The notes: a model not told the origin generated them from the sequence alone. A DNA stretch of 64,000 bases from Deinococcus aerius (GCF_002897375.1 NZ_BFAG01000004.1:189150-253149), one strand, 5' to 3'; shown: positions 31,042-50,580, counted from the first letter of the stretch. Numbers and translations: made by a program.

Positions 31042-32382
31042 ATGCCACGTTCCCGTTTCCCGCTCGTCCTTCTGACCTTGGCCCTCGGCGGCGCCGCTCA
31101 GGCCGCGACCACCATCACCATCGCCACGGTGAACAACCCGGACATGGTGACGATGCAAAAGCTCACGCCGGAGTTCAACAAGAAGTACCCCGACATCAAC
31201 GTGAAGTGGGTCGTGCTGCCCGAAAACGAGCTGCGCCAGAAGATCACGCTGGACGTGGCGAGCGGCGCGGGCTCTTTTGACATCGCCACCGTGGGCGTGT
31301 ACGAGGTGCCGATCTGGGCCAAGAACGGCTGGCTGGACCCACTCACCCCCCTCTTCCAGAAGAACCCCAGCATCGCCGCCTCGTACAAGCTGAATGACAT
31401 CCTGCCCAGCGTCCGTGGCGCGCTGACGGTGAACGGGCAACTGTACGCCGTGCCCTTCTATGCCGAGTCGAGCATGACCTTTTACAACAAGGACCTGTTC
31501 AAGAAGGCGGGGCTCACCATGCCGCAAAACCCCACCTGGCAGCAGATTCAGACCTTTGCCAGCAAGATTCACAACCCCTCGCAGGGGGTGTACGGGATCT
31601 GCCTGCGCGGCCTGCCCGGGTGGGGCGAGAACATGGCCTTTATCACCACGATGGTGAACACCTTCGGCGGGCGCTGGTACGACCAGAACTGGCGGGCGCA
31701 GCTCAACACCCCGGCGTGGAAGAACGCCCTGACCTTCTACGTGAACACGCTGAAGAAGTACGGCCCCCCCGGCGCGACGAGCAACGGCTTCACCGAGAAC
31801 CTGACCCTGATGAGCCAGGGCAAGTGCGGCATGTGGGTGGACGCGACGGTGGCCGCCGGGTTCCTGAGTGACCCCTCCTCCTCCAAGATCGTGAACTCGG
31901 TGGGGTTTGCCAACGCGCCGGTCGGCCCCGGCACCCCGCGCGGCAGCAACTGGTTCTGGTCGTGGAACCTGGCGATTCCCAAGAGCACCAAGAAGGAGGA
32001 CGCCGCCTTCAAGTTCCTGACCTGGGCGACCAGCCCCGAGTACATCAACCTCGTTGCGAAGACCAAGGGCACCTGGGCCGCCGTGCCCCCCGGCACCCGC
32101 ACGAGCACCTACACCAACCCCAACTACAAGAAGGCCGCCGGGGCGTTCAGCAATATCGTGCTGAGCTCCATCAACCGGGCGGACGTGACCAGGCCCACCA
32201 AGGACCCGGTGCCCTACACCGGCATCCAGTACGTGTCCATCCCGCAGTTCCAGGCGCTGGGCACCCGGGTCGGGCAGATCATGGCGGGGGCGCTCAGCGG
32301 GCAGACCTCCATCGACCAGGCGCTCAAGCAGGGCCAGGACGAGGCCAACCGGGTCGCCAGGGAAGCGGGTTACCAGAAGTAA
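31042..32382 (+). CDS. ABC transporter sugar/polyol-binding protein
   Basis: 446-residue extracytoplasmic solute receptor (family 1). The signal peptide is MPRSRFPLVLLTLALGGAAQA, mature start ATTITIATV. Typical elements: PEFNKKYPDINVKWVVLP, GSFDIATVGVYEVPIWAKNGWLDPL, LYAVPFYAESSMTFYNKDLFKKAGL and SWNLAIPKSTKKEDAAFKFLTW. Similarity of the whole unit to mannitol/sorbitol (SmoE/MtlE-type) systems makes a polyol the likely ligand. ATG 31042 follows GGTGGAGG. First gene of the operon with two permeases and two dehydrogenases. Confidence 0.92.
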   Translation: MPRSRFPLVLLTLALGGAAQAATTITIATVNNPDMVTMQKLTPEFNKKYPDINVKWVVLPENELRQKITLDVASGAGSFDIATVGVYEVPIWAKNGWLDPLTPLFQKNPSIAASYKLNDILPSVRGALTVNGQLYAVPFYAESSMTFYNKDLFKKAGLTMPQNPTWQQIQTFASKIHNPSQGVYGICLRGLPGWGENMAFITTMVNTFGGRWYDQNWRAQLNTPAWKNALTFYVNTLKKYGPPGATSNGFTENLTLMSQGKCGMWVDATVAAGFLSDPSSSKIVNSVGFANAPVGPGTPRGSNWFWSWNLAIPKSTKKEDAAFKFLTWATSPEYINLVAKTKGTWAAVPPGTRTSTYTNPNYKKAAGAFSNIVLSSINRADVTRPTKDPVPYTGIQYVSIPQFQALGTRVGQIMAGALSGQTSIDQALKQGQDEANRVAREAGYQK

Positions 32383-32471
32383 CGCGGCCCCTGACGTGAC
32401 GCTGGGGTGGGGGGGACTGGGGGCGTTCGCATTCCTCCGGTTCCCCCTCGCCCCTTCCCCGAGGTGACCCC

Positions 32472-33404
<933 letters not shown>

Positions 33405-33405
33405 G

Positions 33406-34251
<846 letters not shown>

Positions 34252-34371
34252 GGTCGGGCCGGAACCCCGCCTCAGAAAGTGGGGGAGGGAGACCGGCGCT
34301 GAACCGCCCCGCCTTCTGGTCTTCTCCTTCCCGCGCCCGGCCCGCCGATCCCCCATCCTGCTGGAGTGCCC

Positions 34372-35880
34372 ATGACGGTCAAACTCAACCTGTCCACCCT
34401 CGCCACCCTCGGCCCCAGGGTCGCCGTGCCCCGGTACGACCCTGGGAAGCTCACATCCGGCATCGTCCACTTCGGCGTCGGGGGCTTTCACCGCTCCCAC
34501 CAGGCCATGTACCTCGACCGGCTGCTGAACGCGGGCGGGCACTCCGAATGGGCGATCTGCGGCGTGGGCGTGTTGCCCGGCGACGCCCGGATGAAGGGCG
34601 TGTTCGCCCGGCAGGACAACCTGTACACCCTCGTCACCCGGTCGCCGGACGGCACGTCGGAGGCCCGGGTTATCGGGGCGATCCGCGAATACCTGTTCGC
34701 GCCCGACGACCCGGAGGCGGTGCTGGAGAAACTGGCCAACCCGGCAACGAGGATCGTCTCCCTGACGGTCACCGAGGGCGGCTACGGCATCAACAACGCG
34801 ACCGGCGAGTTCGACCCCTCGGCGCCCGACCTGCGGCACGACCTGACACCGGGCTCGGTCCCCCGGACCGTCTTCGGCTTCGTCACGGAGGGGCTGCGGC
34901 GCCGCCGGGAGCGTGGCCTGGCTCCCTTCACGGTCATGTCCTGCGACAACATGCAGGGGAATGGCCATGTGGCGGGGCGGGCCTTTACCGCGTTCGCGCG
35001 GCTGAAGGACCCTGAGCTGGGGGAATGGGTCGCGCGGCACGTCGCCTTCCCGAACTCGATGGTCGACCGCATCACGCCCGTGACCACCCCGCAGATGCGG
35101 CAGCAGGTGGCGGACGAGTACGGCATCGACGACGAGTGGCCGGTGGTGGCCGAGTCGTTCACCCAGTGGGTGCTGGAGGATCACTTCACCCTGGGGCGGC
35201 CCCCGCTGGAAGAGGTCGGGGTGCAGGTCGTGGGTGACGTGGAGCCCTACGAGCTGATGAAGCTGCGGCTGCTGAACGCCTCGCACCAGGCGATGGGGCA
35301 TCTGGGATTGCTGGCGGGCTTCACCTACGCGCACGAGGTCTGCCAGCACCCGGCCTTCGTGGAGTTCCTGCTGGGCTACATGGCCCACGAGGCCACGCCC
35401 ACCCTGCGCCCGGTGCCGGGGGTCGACCTGGCGGCCTACCAACAGGAACTCATCGCCCGCTTCGCCAACCCCGCCATCGGGGACACCCTGGCCCGCCTGG
35501 TCGTGGAGGGCTCGGAGCGCATCCCCAAGTTCCTGCTCCCGGTCGTCGGGGAGCAACTGGCCTCGGGCGGGGAGATCGGGCGCTCGGCGCTGGTCATCGC
35601 CGCGTGGAGCCTGTACGTCGCCGCCGTGCAGGAGGGGCGCTTCCCGCCCCTGGTGGACCCCCGGGCCGAACGCCTGACGGACGCCGCCCTCCGCGAGGCC
35701 GGGCAGCCGGGCGCGTTCCTGGACCTCCGGGACATCTTCGGGGACCTGGGGCAAAGCGCCCGCTTCCGCTCGGCGTACCTGGAGGCGCGGGACCGTCTGC
35801 GCCGGGAGGGAGTGCTGGGGGCGATTCAGGCCGCTGCCCAGAACCCCACCGGAGCCCCGGTCGGCTCGCGGCCGGAGTGA
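34372..35880 (+). CDS. Mannitol dehydrogenase family protein
   Basis: 502-residue long-chain polyol dehydrogenase (mannitol 2-dehydrogenase / fructuronate reductase family), NAD(P)-dependent, oxidising a polyol such as D-mannitol to D-fructose. The N-terminal Rossmann segment is IVHFGVGGFHRSHQAMYLD; the family signature with the catalytic Lys is in the segment YELMKLRLLNASHQAMG (about residues 295-311), preceded by VAFPNSMVDRITPVT. ATG 34372 follows GGAG. Downstream of the permeases, it acts on the imported substrate. Confidence 0.93.
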   Translation: MTVKLNLSTLATLGPRVAVPRYDPGKLTSGIVHFGVGGFHRSHQAMYLDRLLNAGGHSEWAICGVGVLPGDARMKGVFARQDNLYTLVTRSPDGTSEARVIGAIREYLFAPDDPEAVLEKLANPATRIVSLTVTEGGYGINNATGEFDPSAPDLRHDLTPGSVPRTVFGFVTEGLRRRRERGLAPFTVMSCDNMQGNGHVAGRAFTAFARLKDPELGEWVARHVAFPNSMVDRITPVTTPQMRQQVADEYGIDDEWPVVAESFTQWVLEDHFTLGRPPLEEVGVQVVGDVEPYELMKLRLLNASHQAMGHLGLLAGFTYAHEVCQHPAFVEFLLGYMAHEATPTLRPVPGVDLAAYQQELIARFANPAIGDTLARLVVEGSERIPKFLLPVVGEQLASGGEIGRSALVIAAWSLYVAAVQEGRFPPLVDPRAERLTDAALREAGQPGAFLDLRDIFGDLGQSARFRSAYLEARDRLRREGVLGAIQAAAQNPTGAPVGSRPE

Positions 35881-35929
35881 ACGTGGGACAACCCCCACAC
35901 CCGGCCCTTTTCCCCACCCAGGGGGCTCC

Positions 35930-35982
35930 ATGACCACCCTCGACCCCTTCCGCCTCGCCGGGCCGCGCGAGAAGGTGAAAGC

Positions 35983-35986
<4 letters not shown>
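35930..35986 (+). CDS. 18-codon mini-ORF overlapping the sorbitol-type dehydrogenase start
   Basis: Short ORF MTTLDPFRLAGPREKVKA with GGGGG five nt before its ATG. Its stop overlaps the ATG of the next gene (ATGA at 35983-35986). The first ten residues resemble the N terminus of short-chain dehydrogenases found in such operons (LDPFRLAG followed by K/R-V-A), so it may be the remnant of a deleted gene that now only couples translation. Alternatively a leader peptide. Confidence 0.45.
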
Positions 35987-37053
<1,067 letters not shown>

Positions 37054-37122
37054 CCTGCCGTGATGTGCCCTCCGGCACCCATACGCCTTTTGCCGGATGC
37101 AACCCCTGACCCCCGGGGGGCG

Positions 37123-37128
37123 TACTGT
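37123..37128 (+). promoter_or_regulatory. -10 box TACTGT, leaderless start
   Basis: TACTGT lies 5 nt before the ATG at 37134 of the telA-like gene; no ribosome binding site fits between. Confidence 0.5.
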
Positions 37129-37133
37129 GGGGC

Positions 37134-38354
<1,221 letters not shown>

Positions 38355-38532
38355 GGGACGCCAGGGCTTTCCACCACCAGGGGTCGCCGAGCACGTGATC
38401 CTCCCAAAGATCGGAGCTGCAATGCTCCTGCTTCTCGGCGGGGTGCGAACGCCGGAACTCGACATCACGGATACGCGGGCATGGTCGTGGACAACACCGA
38501 TCTGAACCACCCCTTTTTCCTGCCGGGCAGGG
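38355..38532. other. Intergenic stretch with coding-like minus-strand remnant
   Basis: The 178-nt gap has no terminator-like hairpin. On the minus strand between about 38466 and 38360 one frame reads DVEFRRSHPAEKQEHCSSD then LWEDHVLGDPWWWKAL, with codon use like a real Deinococcus gene, but no start or stop frames it. It may be a decayed gene end; no family recognised. Confidence 0.25.
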
Positions 38533-39432
38533 ATGCCGGGGATTGACGAGCAGGACGCGCGGGTGGTCTTGGGGCCTTCCGCGCGGTTCCTGGCGTCTGG
38601 CGCTACCTGTGTGGCGTACACGGATGGGAGACGGGTGGCCCGACTCACCGTCCCTGAGCAGGATGCCCGGTTGACCGTGGAGGCCGCCGTTCGCCGAGCC
38701 CTTCGCGCCGCCGGAGTGCCCACGCCGGAGGTGCTGGAGGTCGGCCTCCTCCCGTCCGGCCGGGCCTTCACGGTGGACACCCTGGCGGGCGGAGACGGGA
38801 GCAGGCCTTCCCCGGCAGGCTGGGCGGACCTGGGCGGCGCGCTGGCCGTCCTCCACGCCCTCCCCCACTCGGGCTACGGGCTACTGGAGGACCGGGCGGA
38901 CCTCTTCCAAGGCCTCGCTTGTACACCCGCGGACGGTCTGCGAACCCGCCTTGAGGAGGTCTGGCCGTTCGGAACAACGGGCCTCACAGGACATCCCCTG
39001 ATCGTCGCCGCCCCCGACCTCGCCGGGCCGCTGGCCGGGTTGGAGGGGGACCTGCGGGACGTGATCGGGGGCAGAACGGCCCTCTGCCACACCGACCTGC
39101 ACGGCGAGCAATTCCGCTGGCAGGCGGGCCGACTGGCCGCCCTGCTGGACTTCGGGGACGCTGCCATCGGCCCACCCGCCTGGGATGTGGCGAGCCTCGC
39201 CTACTTCCACGGCTGGCCTGCGGCGGTGGAAGTGGCACGGGCAGCGGCCCTCCCCTGCGGGCGCGAGGCGGCCCTGTTCGGCCTGCTCCTCGCCTTTCAC
39301 CGGGCCAGCCGCGCCGTCACCCTGAACCGCCCGGCCCGGACGGCGGAAGCCGTGACCTTTGCCCGGGGCTGTCTGGCGCGGCTGGCGGGGGCGCGGTCCT
39401 CCCCGCATGAGCGCCCTGCCAACGGGGCCTAA
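38533..39432 (+). CDS. Phosphotransferase (APH / fructosamine-kinase-like)
   Basis: 299-residue kinase-fold protein. The catalytic loop is CHTDLHGEQFRW (about residues 185-196), with Asp as base and His before it, and the metal-binding motif is LLDFGDAAIGPPAWDVASL (about residues 203-221). The N lobe has the expected RLTVPEQDARLTVEAAVRRAL segment. Substrates of such proteins include aminoglycosides, homoserine, choline and ketosamines; nothing here tells which. Followed within 60 nt by the phosphoribosyltransferase gene in the same direction. Confidence 0.85.
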   Translation: MPGIDEQDARVVLGPSARFLASGATCVAYTDGRRVARLTVPEQDARLTVEAAVRRALRAAGVPTPEVLEVGLLPSGRAFTVDTLAGGDGSRPSPAGWADLGGALAVLHALPHSGYGLLEDRADLFQGLACTPADGLRTRLEEVWPFGTTGLTGHPLIVAAPDLAGPLAGLEGDLRDVIGGRTALCHTDLHGEQFRWQAGRLAALLDFGDAAIGPPAWDVASLAYFHGWPAAVEVARAAALPCGREAALFGLLLAFHRASRAVTLNRPARTAEAVTFARGCLARLAGARSSPHERPANGA

Positions 39433-39490
39433 AGCGAAGACGGCTGGCACCGCTCGGGGGGGGCGCCGACAATCGGGGCGGGGGTTCGAT

Positions 39491-40156
<666 letters not shown>

Positions 40157-40160
40157 CGCC

Positions 40161-41489
<1,329 letters not shown>

Positions 41490-41496
41490 GGGCACA

Positions 41497-41525
41497 GGGG
41501 AGAACGAACCTGCCCTCTCCCCGTT
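41497..41525 (+). terminator. Probable terminator
   Basis: GGGGAGA (41497-41503) pairs with TCTCCCC (41516-41522), followed by GTTT. Located just after the erythromycin-esterase gene. Confidence 0.5.
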
Positions 41526-41561
41526 TCGTGCCCACATGGCGACGACCCGTAATCTCACGCT

Positions 41562-41580
41562 ATTAACGCTGCCATTAACG
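41562..41580 (+). promoter_or_regulatory. Direct repeat ATTAACG x2 upstream of the BIG2 lipoprotein gene
   Basis: ATTAACG occurs at 41562-41568 and 41574-41580, 12 bp apart (about one helical turn), about 105 nt before ATG 41684. The region is AT-richer than its surroundings. It looks like a regulator site or part of a promoter, but no -10/-35 pair was settled. Confidence 0.35.
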
Positions 41581-41683
41581 TTTTGATGTCGCACGGCTGG
41601 ATATGACATGGGGTGAGGCGGCTGCACACACGTCCCTCTCCCGTTCTCGCCATATCCGCCCCCTTAAAACACGTGAGGTCCGC

Positions 41684-42625
41684 ATGATGAACAAAGCACC
41701 CCTTCGCCGTTCGGCCACCGTCGCGCTCGCCCTGACCCTCTCGCTGGGCCTGATGGCCTGCGGGGGCGGGATCACCCCGACCGTTATCGAGGTCACCGAT
41801 GTCAACATCACCCTGGACAGGAACACGCTGTCCCCGGGTGAGACCACCAAGGCCCACGTCGTCGTTCGCGGCAACGTGGTGGAGCAGTTGCCCAACCAGG
41901 CGGTGACCTGGACCTCCAGCGACAAGACCGTCGCGACGGTGGACGAGAATGGCCTGATCACCGCCAAGGCGGTCGGCAAGGCCACCATCCGCGCGGCCTC
42001 GGCGGTTCCCGGCTTCACCAACATCTTCAGCGAGACGACGATCACGGTGGTAGCGGCGGAAACGGCGTACCCCACCGCCCGCTTCAGCTTCCGCCCGGTG
42101 AAGACGGCGGGTCCGGTGCCGACGGGCTACACCGCCGACAACGGCCTGCCCTACAACACCACCCGTGGTTACGGCTGGGTCACCCAGGACACCGCCCGCA
42201 GCGTGACTCCCACCCCCATAGACGCCTCCAAGAACACCCGCGACCGCCGCACCGACCTGGGCGCCACCACTGCGGTGGAGGAGCGCCAGTACACCCTGAT
42301 TCACCTGCAATGCGGCAACATCTGCAAGCTGCCGCACATCACCGAGAACGTGGCCTGGGAGTACCGGGTCGAGCCCGGCAAGTACAACGTCACGGTCGGT
42401 GTGGGTGACGCCAACCAGAGCACCCAGGACAGCGGCCCCAGCCAGCACACCGTCAACGTCGAGGGCGTGACGCTGATCGACAAGTTCTCCGCCACCCGTG
42501 CCAACCCCTTCAGGGAGGCGACCACGGCCAACGCAGTCCCCGTTACGGACGGTCTGCTCACGGTGGACGCCATCGGCGGGACGAATACCAAGATCAACTA
42601 CATCATGATCACCCGCGTGGAGTAA
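41684..42625 (+). CDS. Lipoprotein with BIG2 domain and C-terminal beta-rich domain
   Basis: 313-residue surface lipoprotein: NKAPLRRSATVALALTLSL then GLMACGGG gives a lipobox LMAC. Residues ~35-120 are a bacterial Ig-like (BIG2) domain, with NITLDRNTLSPGETTKAHVVV, AVTWTSSDKTVATVDENGLI and TAKAVGKATIRA as signature. The rest (~125-313) is a beta-rich, perhaps malectin-like carbohydrate-binding module, as judged from FSFRPVKTAGPVPTGYTADN, RGYGWVTQ and GKYNVTVGVGDAN. It may bind polysaccharide outside the cell. ATG 41684 follows GTGAGGT. Confidence 0.82.
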   Translation: MMNKAPLRRSATVALALTLSLGLMACGGGITPTVIEVTDVNITLDRNTLSPGETTKAHVVVRGNVVEQLPNQAVTWTSSDKTVATVDENGLITAKAVGKATIRAASAVPGFTNIFSETTITVVAAETAYPTARFSFRPVKTAGPVPTGYTADNGLPYNTTRGYGWVTQDTARSVTPTPIDASKNTRDRRTDLGATTAVEERQYTLIHLQCGNICKLPHITENVAWEYRVEPGKYNVTVGVGDANQSTQDSGPSQHTVNVEGVTLIDKFSATRANPFREATTANAVPVTDGLLTVDAIGGTNTKINYIMITRVE

Positions 42626-42637
42626 GCGCCGGGACCA

Positions 42638-42677
42638 GGGGAAGGGGGAGGCCCGGCACGCCTCCCTCTTCCCTTTT
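42638..42677. terminator. Bidirectional terminator
   Basis: GGGGAAGGGGGAGG (42638-42651) pairs with CCTCCCTCTTCCC (42661-42673) with minor mismatch, followed by TTTT. It lies between the lipoprotein gene and the end of the convergent ABC-F gene. Confidence 0.75.
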
Positions 42678-42688
42678 GCCCTGGCTCC

Positions 42689-44560
<1,872 letters not shown>

Positions 44561-44567
44561 GCCGGGC

Positions 44568-44573
44568 AGTATA
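44568..44573 (-). promoter_or_regulatory. -10 box TATACT, leaderless GTG start
   Basis: Minus-strand TATACT lies 7 nt before GTG 44560 of the ABC-F gene. Confidence 0.6.
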
Positions 44574-44605
44574 CGTTTTTCCACGCCCCCGCCCCTATTT
44601 TCCCG

Positions 44606-44611
44606 TAAGCT
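44606..44611 (+). promoter_or_regulatory. -10 box TAAGCT, leaderless GTG start
   Basis: TAAGCT lies 6 nt before GTG 44618 of the FecR-domain gene. Together with the previous box it makes a tight divergent pair of promoters with 32 bp between the two -10 elements. Confidence 0.55.
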
Positions 44612-44617
44612 GGGGGG

Positions 44618-46156
44618 GTGAGCGCCGCCCCGTGGCCCCCCGCCGCCCCCACTCGCCGCCGGTCCCGTCCCGCCCTCGCCGCGCTGCTGGCCGCCCCGCT
44701 GCTGCTGGGCACGGCCGCCGCGCAGACCGCCCCGCTGGTGGCCCAGCAGGTCCTGGGCCGCGCGGAGGTGCTGGAGGGGATCACCTGGCGGGCCATCAGC
44801 GGGCCGGCTCCGGTGCGCCAGGGCCTGCGGACCGGGGCGGGGCGGGTCTGGCTGGAGAGCAACGGGGGCGGGCGTTCGGGCGCGGTCCTCGTCGGGCCGG
44901 AGTCGCGCCTGCGGGCGTACCGGGACGAGGCGGACCTGCAGGGGGGCCAGTTCCTGCTGCGGGGGCCGGTCGGCACGCATGTCCTGGGGAACCACCTCGT
45001 GCTGGAGGGGGGCGCCCAGGCGCGGGTGGACCTGGGGACGAACGGGGCCCCCCGCCGGGTCGCCCTGCTCGCGGGGAACGCTCGGCTCGCGCTGGCGGGC
45101 GGGGTCGTGCGGCTGAATGCCGGGCGGCAGGTCGCGCTGGGCTCGGGGGCGGTGAGCGCCTTCGCCGAGACGGACCCCTGGTACGCCGCCCAGTTCACGG
45201 GGGTGGGGCGGGTGACCGTGCAGGCCACGCGCGGCCCGGTCTACGTGGGCGGGGACACGGGGCGGCAGATCGCGCGGATCGGCGCCCCCCTGGGGACCGG
45301 GGACCGGCTGATCACTGGGGGCAACGCCTGGGCCGAGGTGGGCTACGCGGGGGGCGGCTACCTGCGCCTCCAGGCGGGGGGCGAACTGGGCGTGCTGGGC
45401 ACCGAGCGCACCGTCCTGGGCCACGAGGTCACGCTGGGGCTCACGCGCGGCACCGTCCTGAACGTGGTCCAGGGCGGGGGGCCCGGAACGCTGCTCGCCA
45501 GTTCCGCCGTGCGCGGCAGCCTGTTCCGGGTGGGGGCGGCGAGGCTGGCGCAGACGTTCGGGGACCCCGGCGTGGTCGCCAGCGCGGGAACGGCCCGCAC
45601 CGCGGCCACCCCCCCTTCCCGCCCGCCCGTGCCCGCCGCTCCGGCCGGGGCCGCCCTGACCCTCCAGATCGACCCGGTCCCCAGGGCGCTGCGGGACCTG
45701 ACGCTGGGCGTGAGCAGCCTGCCGGGGGCCCGCGTGGTCGCCCGGGTGGGCACGCGCACCTTTCCCCTGACCCCGGTGGACGGCCAGCCCGGGCGCTTCC
45801 GCCTGAGCGGCGCGGCCCTGAGCGAGGGGCCGCACACGGTCCAGGTCCGGGCCGAGGGGCGGGGGCAACTGCGCACGCGCCTCCTGAAGGTCACCATTGA
45901 CCGCACGCCCCCGACCCTGTCAGGAGTGCGCGCCGAGCGCACGGGCCGGGTCCTCCTGCTGAGCGGCAGCGTGCGCGACGCCGGGGCGGGGCGGGTGGAC
46001 CTGACCGCGAACCTGGGCGGGGAGAGTTTCCGGCAGTCGGTTCTGCTGGCGGGGGGCGCGGGCACGTTCCGCCTGACCCTCCCGGCCCCGGGCACGCCCG
46101 TCCGCCTGACCGTGCGCGATGAGGCGGGGAACGAGGCCCATGCGGTCCTCTCCTGA
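44618..46156 (+). CDS. FecR-domain exported protein
   Basis: 512-residue exported protein. A signal peptide (RRSRPALAALLAAPLLLGT, then AAAQ) is followed by two FecR-like repeats: about residues 40-170 (AEVLEGITWRAISGPAPVRQGLRTGAGRVWL) and about 185-305 (GPVYVGGDTGRQIARIGAPL, GTGDRLITGGNAWAEV). The C-terminal part (about 345-512) is a string of beta-sandwich, Ig-like modules. Its end overlaps the start of the CHASE2-GGDEF gene by 17 nt. FecR and CHASE2 proteins are often encoded together, suggesting one envelope-sensing unit. Confidence 0.85.
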   Translation: MSAAPWPPAAPTRRRSRPALAALLAAPLLLGTAAAQTAPLVAQQVLGRAEVLEGITWRAISGPAPVRQGLRTGAGRVWLESNGGGRSGAVLVGPESRLRAYRDEADLQGGQFLLRGPVGTHVLGNHLVLEGGAQARVDLGTNGAPRRVALLAGNARLALAGGVVRLNAGRQVALGSGAVSAFAETDPWYAAQFTGVGRVTVQATRGPVYVGGDTGRQIARIGAPLGTGDRLITGGNAWAEVGYAGGGYLRLQAGGELGVLGTERTVLGHEVTLGLTRGTVLNVVQGGGPGTLLASSAVRGSLFRVGAARLAQTFGDPGVVASAGTARTAATPPSRPPVPAAPAGAALTLQIDPVPRALRDLTLGVSSLPGARVVARVGTRTFPLTPVDGQPGRFRLSGAALSEGPHTVQVRAEGRGQLRTRLLKVTIDRTPPTLSGVRAERTGRVLLLSGSVRDAGAGRVDLTANLGGESFRQSVLLAGGAGTFRLTLPAPGTPVRLTVRDEAGNEAHAVLS

Positions 46157-47591
46157 CCGCCGCCTCACGCGGCTGATGGTGCCCGCCGCGGCCCTGCTCG
46201 CGCTGGGGCTGGCGCTCGCGCTTCCCGACAACGATCGGCTGTGGGACACGCTGAACCGCGCCCTGCCCGCGCCCCCCGACCCGCGCGTGGTCGTCGTGGG
46301 CATCGACGACGCCTCGCTGCAAGACTACGGCCCGCTGCCGGGCTGGCCGCGCGGCCTGTACGGGCAGGCCCTGCGGACCCTGGACGAGGCGGGGGTGCAG
46401 ACGGTCGGCCTCGACCTGCCCCTTTCCGACCTGGGTGGGGGTGGGGCGCTGACCACAATCTTCGCCCGCCCGAACGTCGTGGTGGCGGTGGAGCCGGGGG
46501 AGACGCTCGCCGTGCCCCGGGCGCGGACGGGGGTGGATACGCTGAATACCGACCCGGGCGGCACGGTGCGCCGCTTCCAGACGGCCTACCCGGCCCCCGG
46601 CGGAGCCCTCCAACCGTCCTTCGCCCGCCAGCTCGCGGTGAGTGCCGGGCAGCCCGTGCCGCTGGAGACCCGGCCCCAGCTCCTGCGCCACCGCCGGGGC
46701 GACCCCGCGCACCTGGCCGTCATCCCCTTCCGGGACGTGGTGAACGGCAACGTGCGCTTCGGGGACCTCCAGGGCCGGGTGGTCCTGATCGGGCTGACGG
46801 CCGAGGGGCGGCCCGGTGCCGCCTGGCGCGACGTGGCGGGGGAGGTCACGCCCGCCGTACTCCTCCACGCGCGGGCGGTGTCCACACTGCTGGGCGCGCC
46901 GCTGCTGAAATTGCCGCTGTGGCTCACCGCGCTGCTGGCGGTGGCCGCCGCCGTGCTCGCCGTGCTCGTGCGGGGCCTGTGGGGCTTTGTGATCGCGCTG
47001 GGGGCGCTCGGCCTGGCAGTGCCGCTGTGGCTGGTGAATGTGCTGTTCCCGGGGATGACGGTCTCGCTTGCCGCCATCGTGGGGACCGCCCTGGTCGCTC
47101 TGGAACGCTGGTGGACCCTGCGAAACCTGGGCACCCGCGACCCCCTCACCGGCTTCGGCAACCGCCTCGCCTTTACCCGCGCCATCGAGGACCGCTGGCC
47201 GGGCCGCGCCGGGCGCCCCATCGGGCTGCTGCTCGTGGACCTCAGCGGCTTCCGGCGGGTCAACGAGACCTATGGCCGCGCCGCCGGGGACGAGGTGCTG
47301 CGCCAGCTCGCCACCCGGCTCCAGTCCTCCAAGCGCCGGGGCGACATGGTCTTCCGCTGGGGTCCCGACGAGTTCGCCGTCCTGCTCGACAACGCCCGGC
47401 CCGCCGACCTCACCCGCCTGAGCGAGGGCGTGCAGCAGTCCGTGGACGGCCTGAGCTACCGCGACCTGACCGTGCGAGCCAGCGTGGGCGCCGCCGCCAC
47501 CGGCCCGGAAACCCGCACCCCGACCGATCTGGTGGAGGCGGCCAGCCGCAGCCGCTACCGGATGAAGTACCAGCAGGAGCAGCGGGAGTAG
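46140..47591 (+). CDS. CHASE2-sensor protein with GGDEF-type domain
   Basis: 483-residue membrane sensor. After a first span (residues ~10-29) the extracytoplasmic CHASE2 domain covers about 40-255 (VVVVGIDDASLQDYGPLPGWP, VQTVGLDLPLSDL, FRDVVNGNVRFGDLQGRVVLIG), then three spans (about 257-320), then a GGDEF domain (330-480; GTRDPLTGFGNRLAFTRAI). The active-site motif reads RWGPDEF at 406-412, i.e. Gly-Pro-Asp-Glu-Phe in place of GGDEF, so diguanylate cyclase activity is uncertain. ATG 46140 is used; another in-frame ATG exists 21 nt upstream. Coupled to the FecR gene. Confidence 0.9.
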   Translation: MRSSPDRRLTRLMVPAAALLALGLALALPDNDRLWDTLNRALPAPPDPRVVVVGIDDASLQDYGPLPGWPRGLYGQALRTLDEAGVQTVGLDLPLSDLGGGGALTTIFARPNVVVAVEPGETLAVPRARTGVDTLNTDPGGTVRRFQTAYPAPGGALQPSFARQLAVSAGQPVPLETRPQLLRHRRGDPAHLAVIPFRDVVNGNVRFGDLQGRVVLIGLTAEGRPGAAWRDVAGEVTPAVLLHARAVSTLLGAPLLKLPLWLTALLAVAAAVLAVLVRGLWGFVIALGALGLAVPLWLVNVLFPGMTVSLAAIVGTALVALERWWTLRNLGTRDPLTGFGNRLAFTRAIEDRWPGRAGRPIGLLLVDLSGFRRVNETYGRAAGDEVLRQLATRLQSSKRRGDMVFRWGPDEFAVLLDNARPADLTRLSEGVQQSVDGLSYRDLTVRASVGAAATGPETRTPTDLVEAASRSRYRMKYQQEQRE

Positions 47592-47661
47592 AGCGGTCGG
47601 CCGTCAGACAGAAAGGAAACAGCCGCCAGCAGCTCGCTGACGGCTGAATGCTGATCGCTTT

Positions 47662-47663
<2 letters not shown>
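47592..47663 (+). terminator. Terminator hairpin containing a repeated 20-mer
   Basis: AGCGGTCGGCCGTCAG (47592-47607) pairs with CTGACGGCT (47637-47645) and GATCGCT (47653-47659) with a small bulge, followed by TTTTT. It ends the CHASE2 gene and abuts the nuoN end. The right arm GCTGACGGCTGAATGCTGAT recurs at 60281-60300. Confidence 0.65.
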
Positions 47664-50535
<2,872 letters not shown>

Positions 50536-50580
50536 TGAGCGCCCCTTACCGAATCGAGAGCCGGGAGAGCCTTTTTTCTC

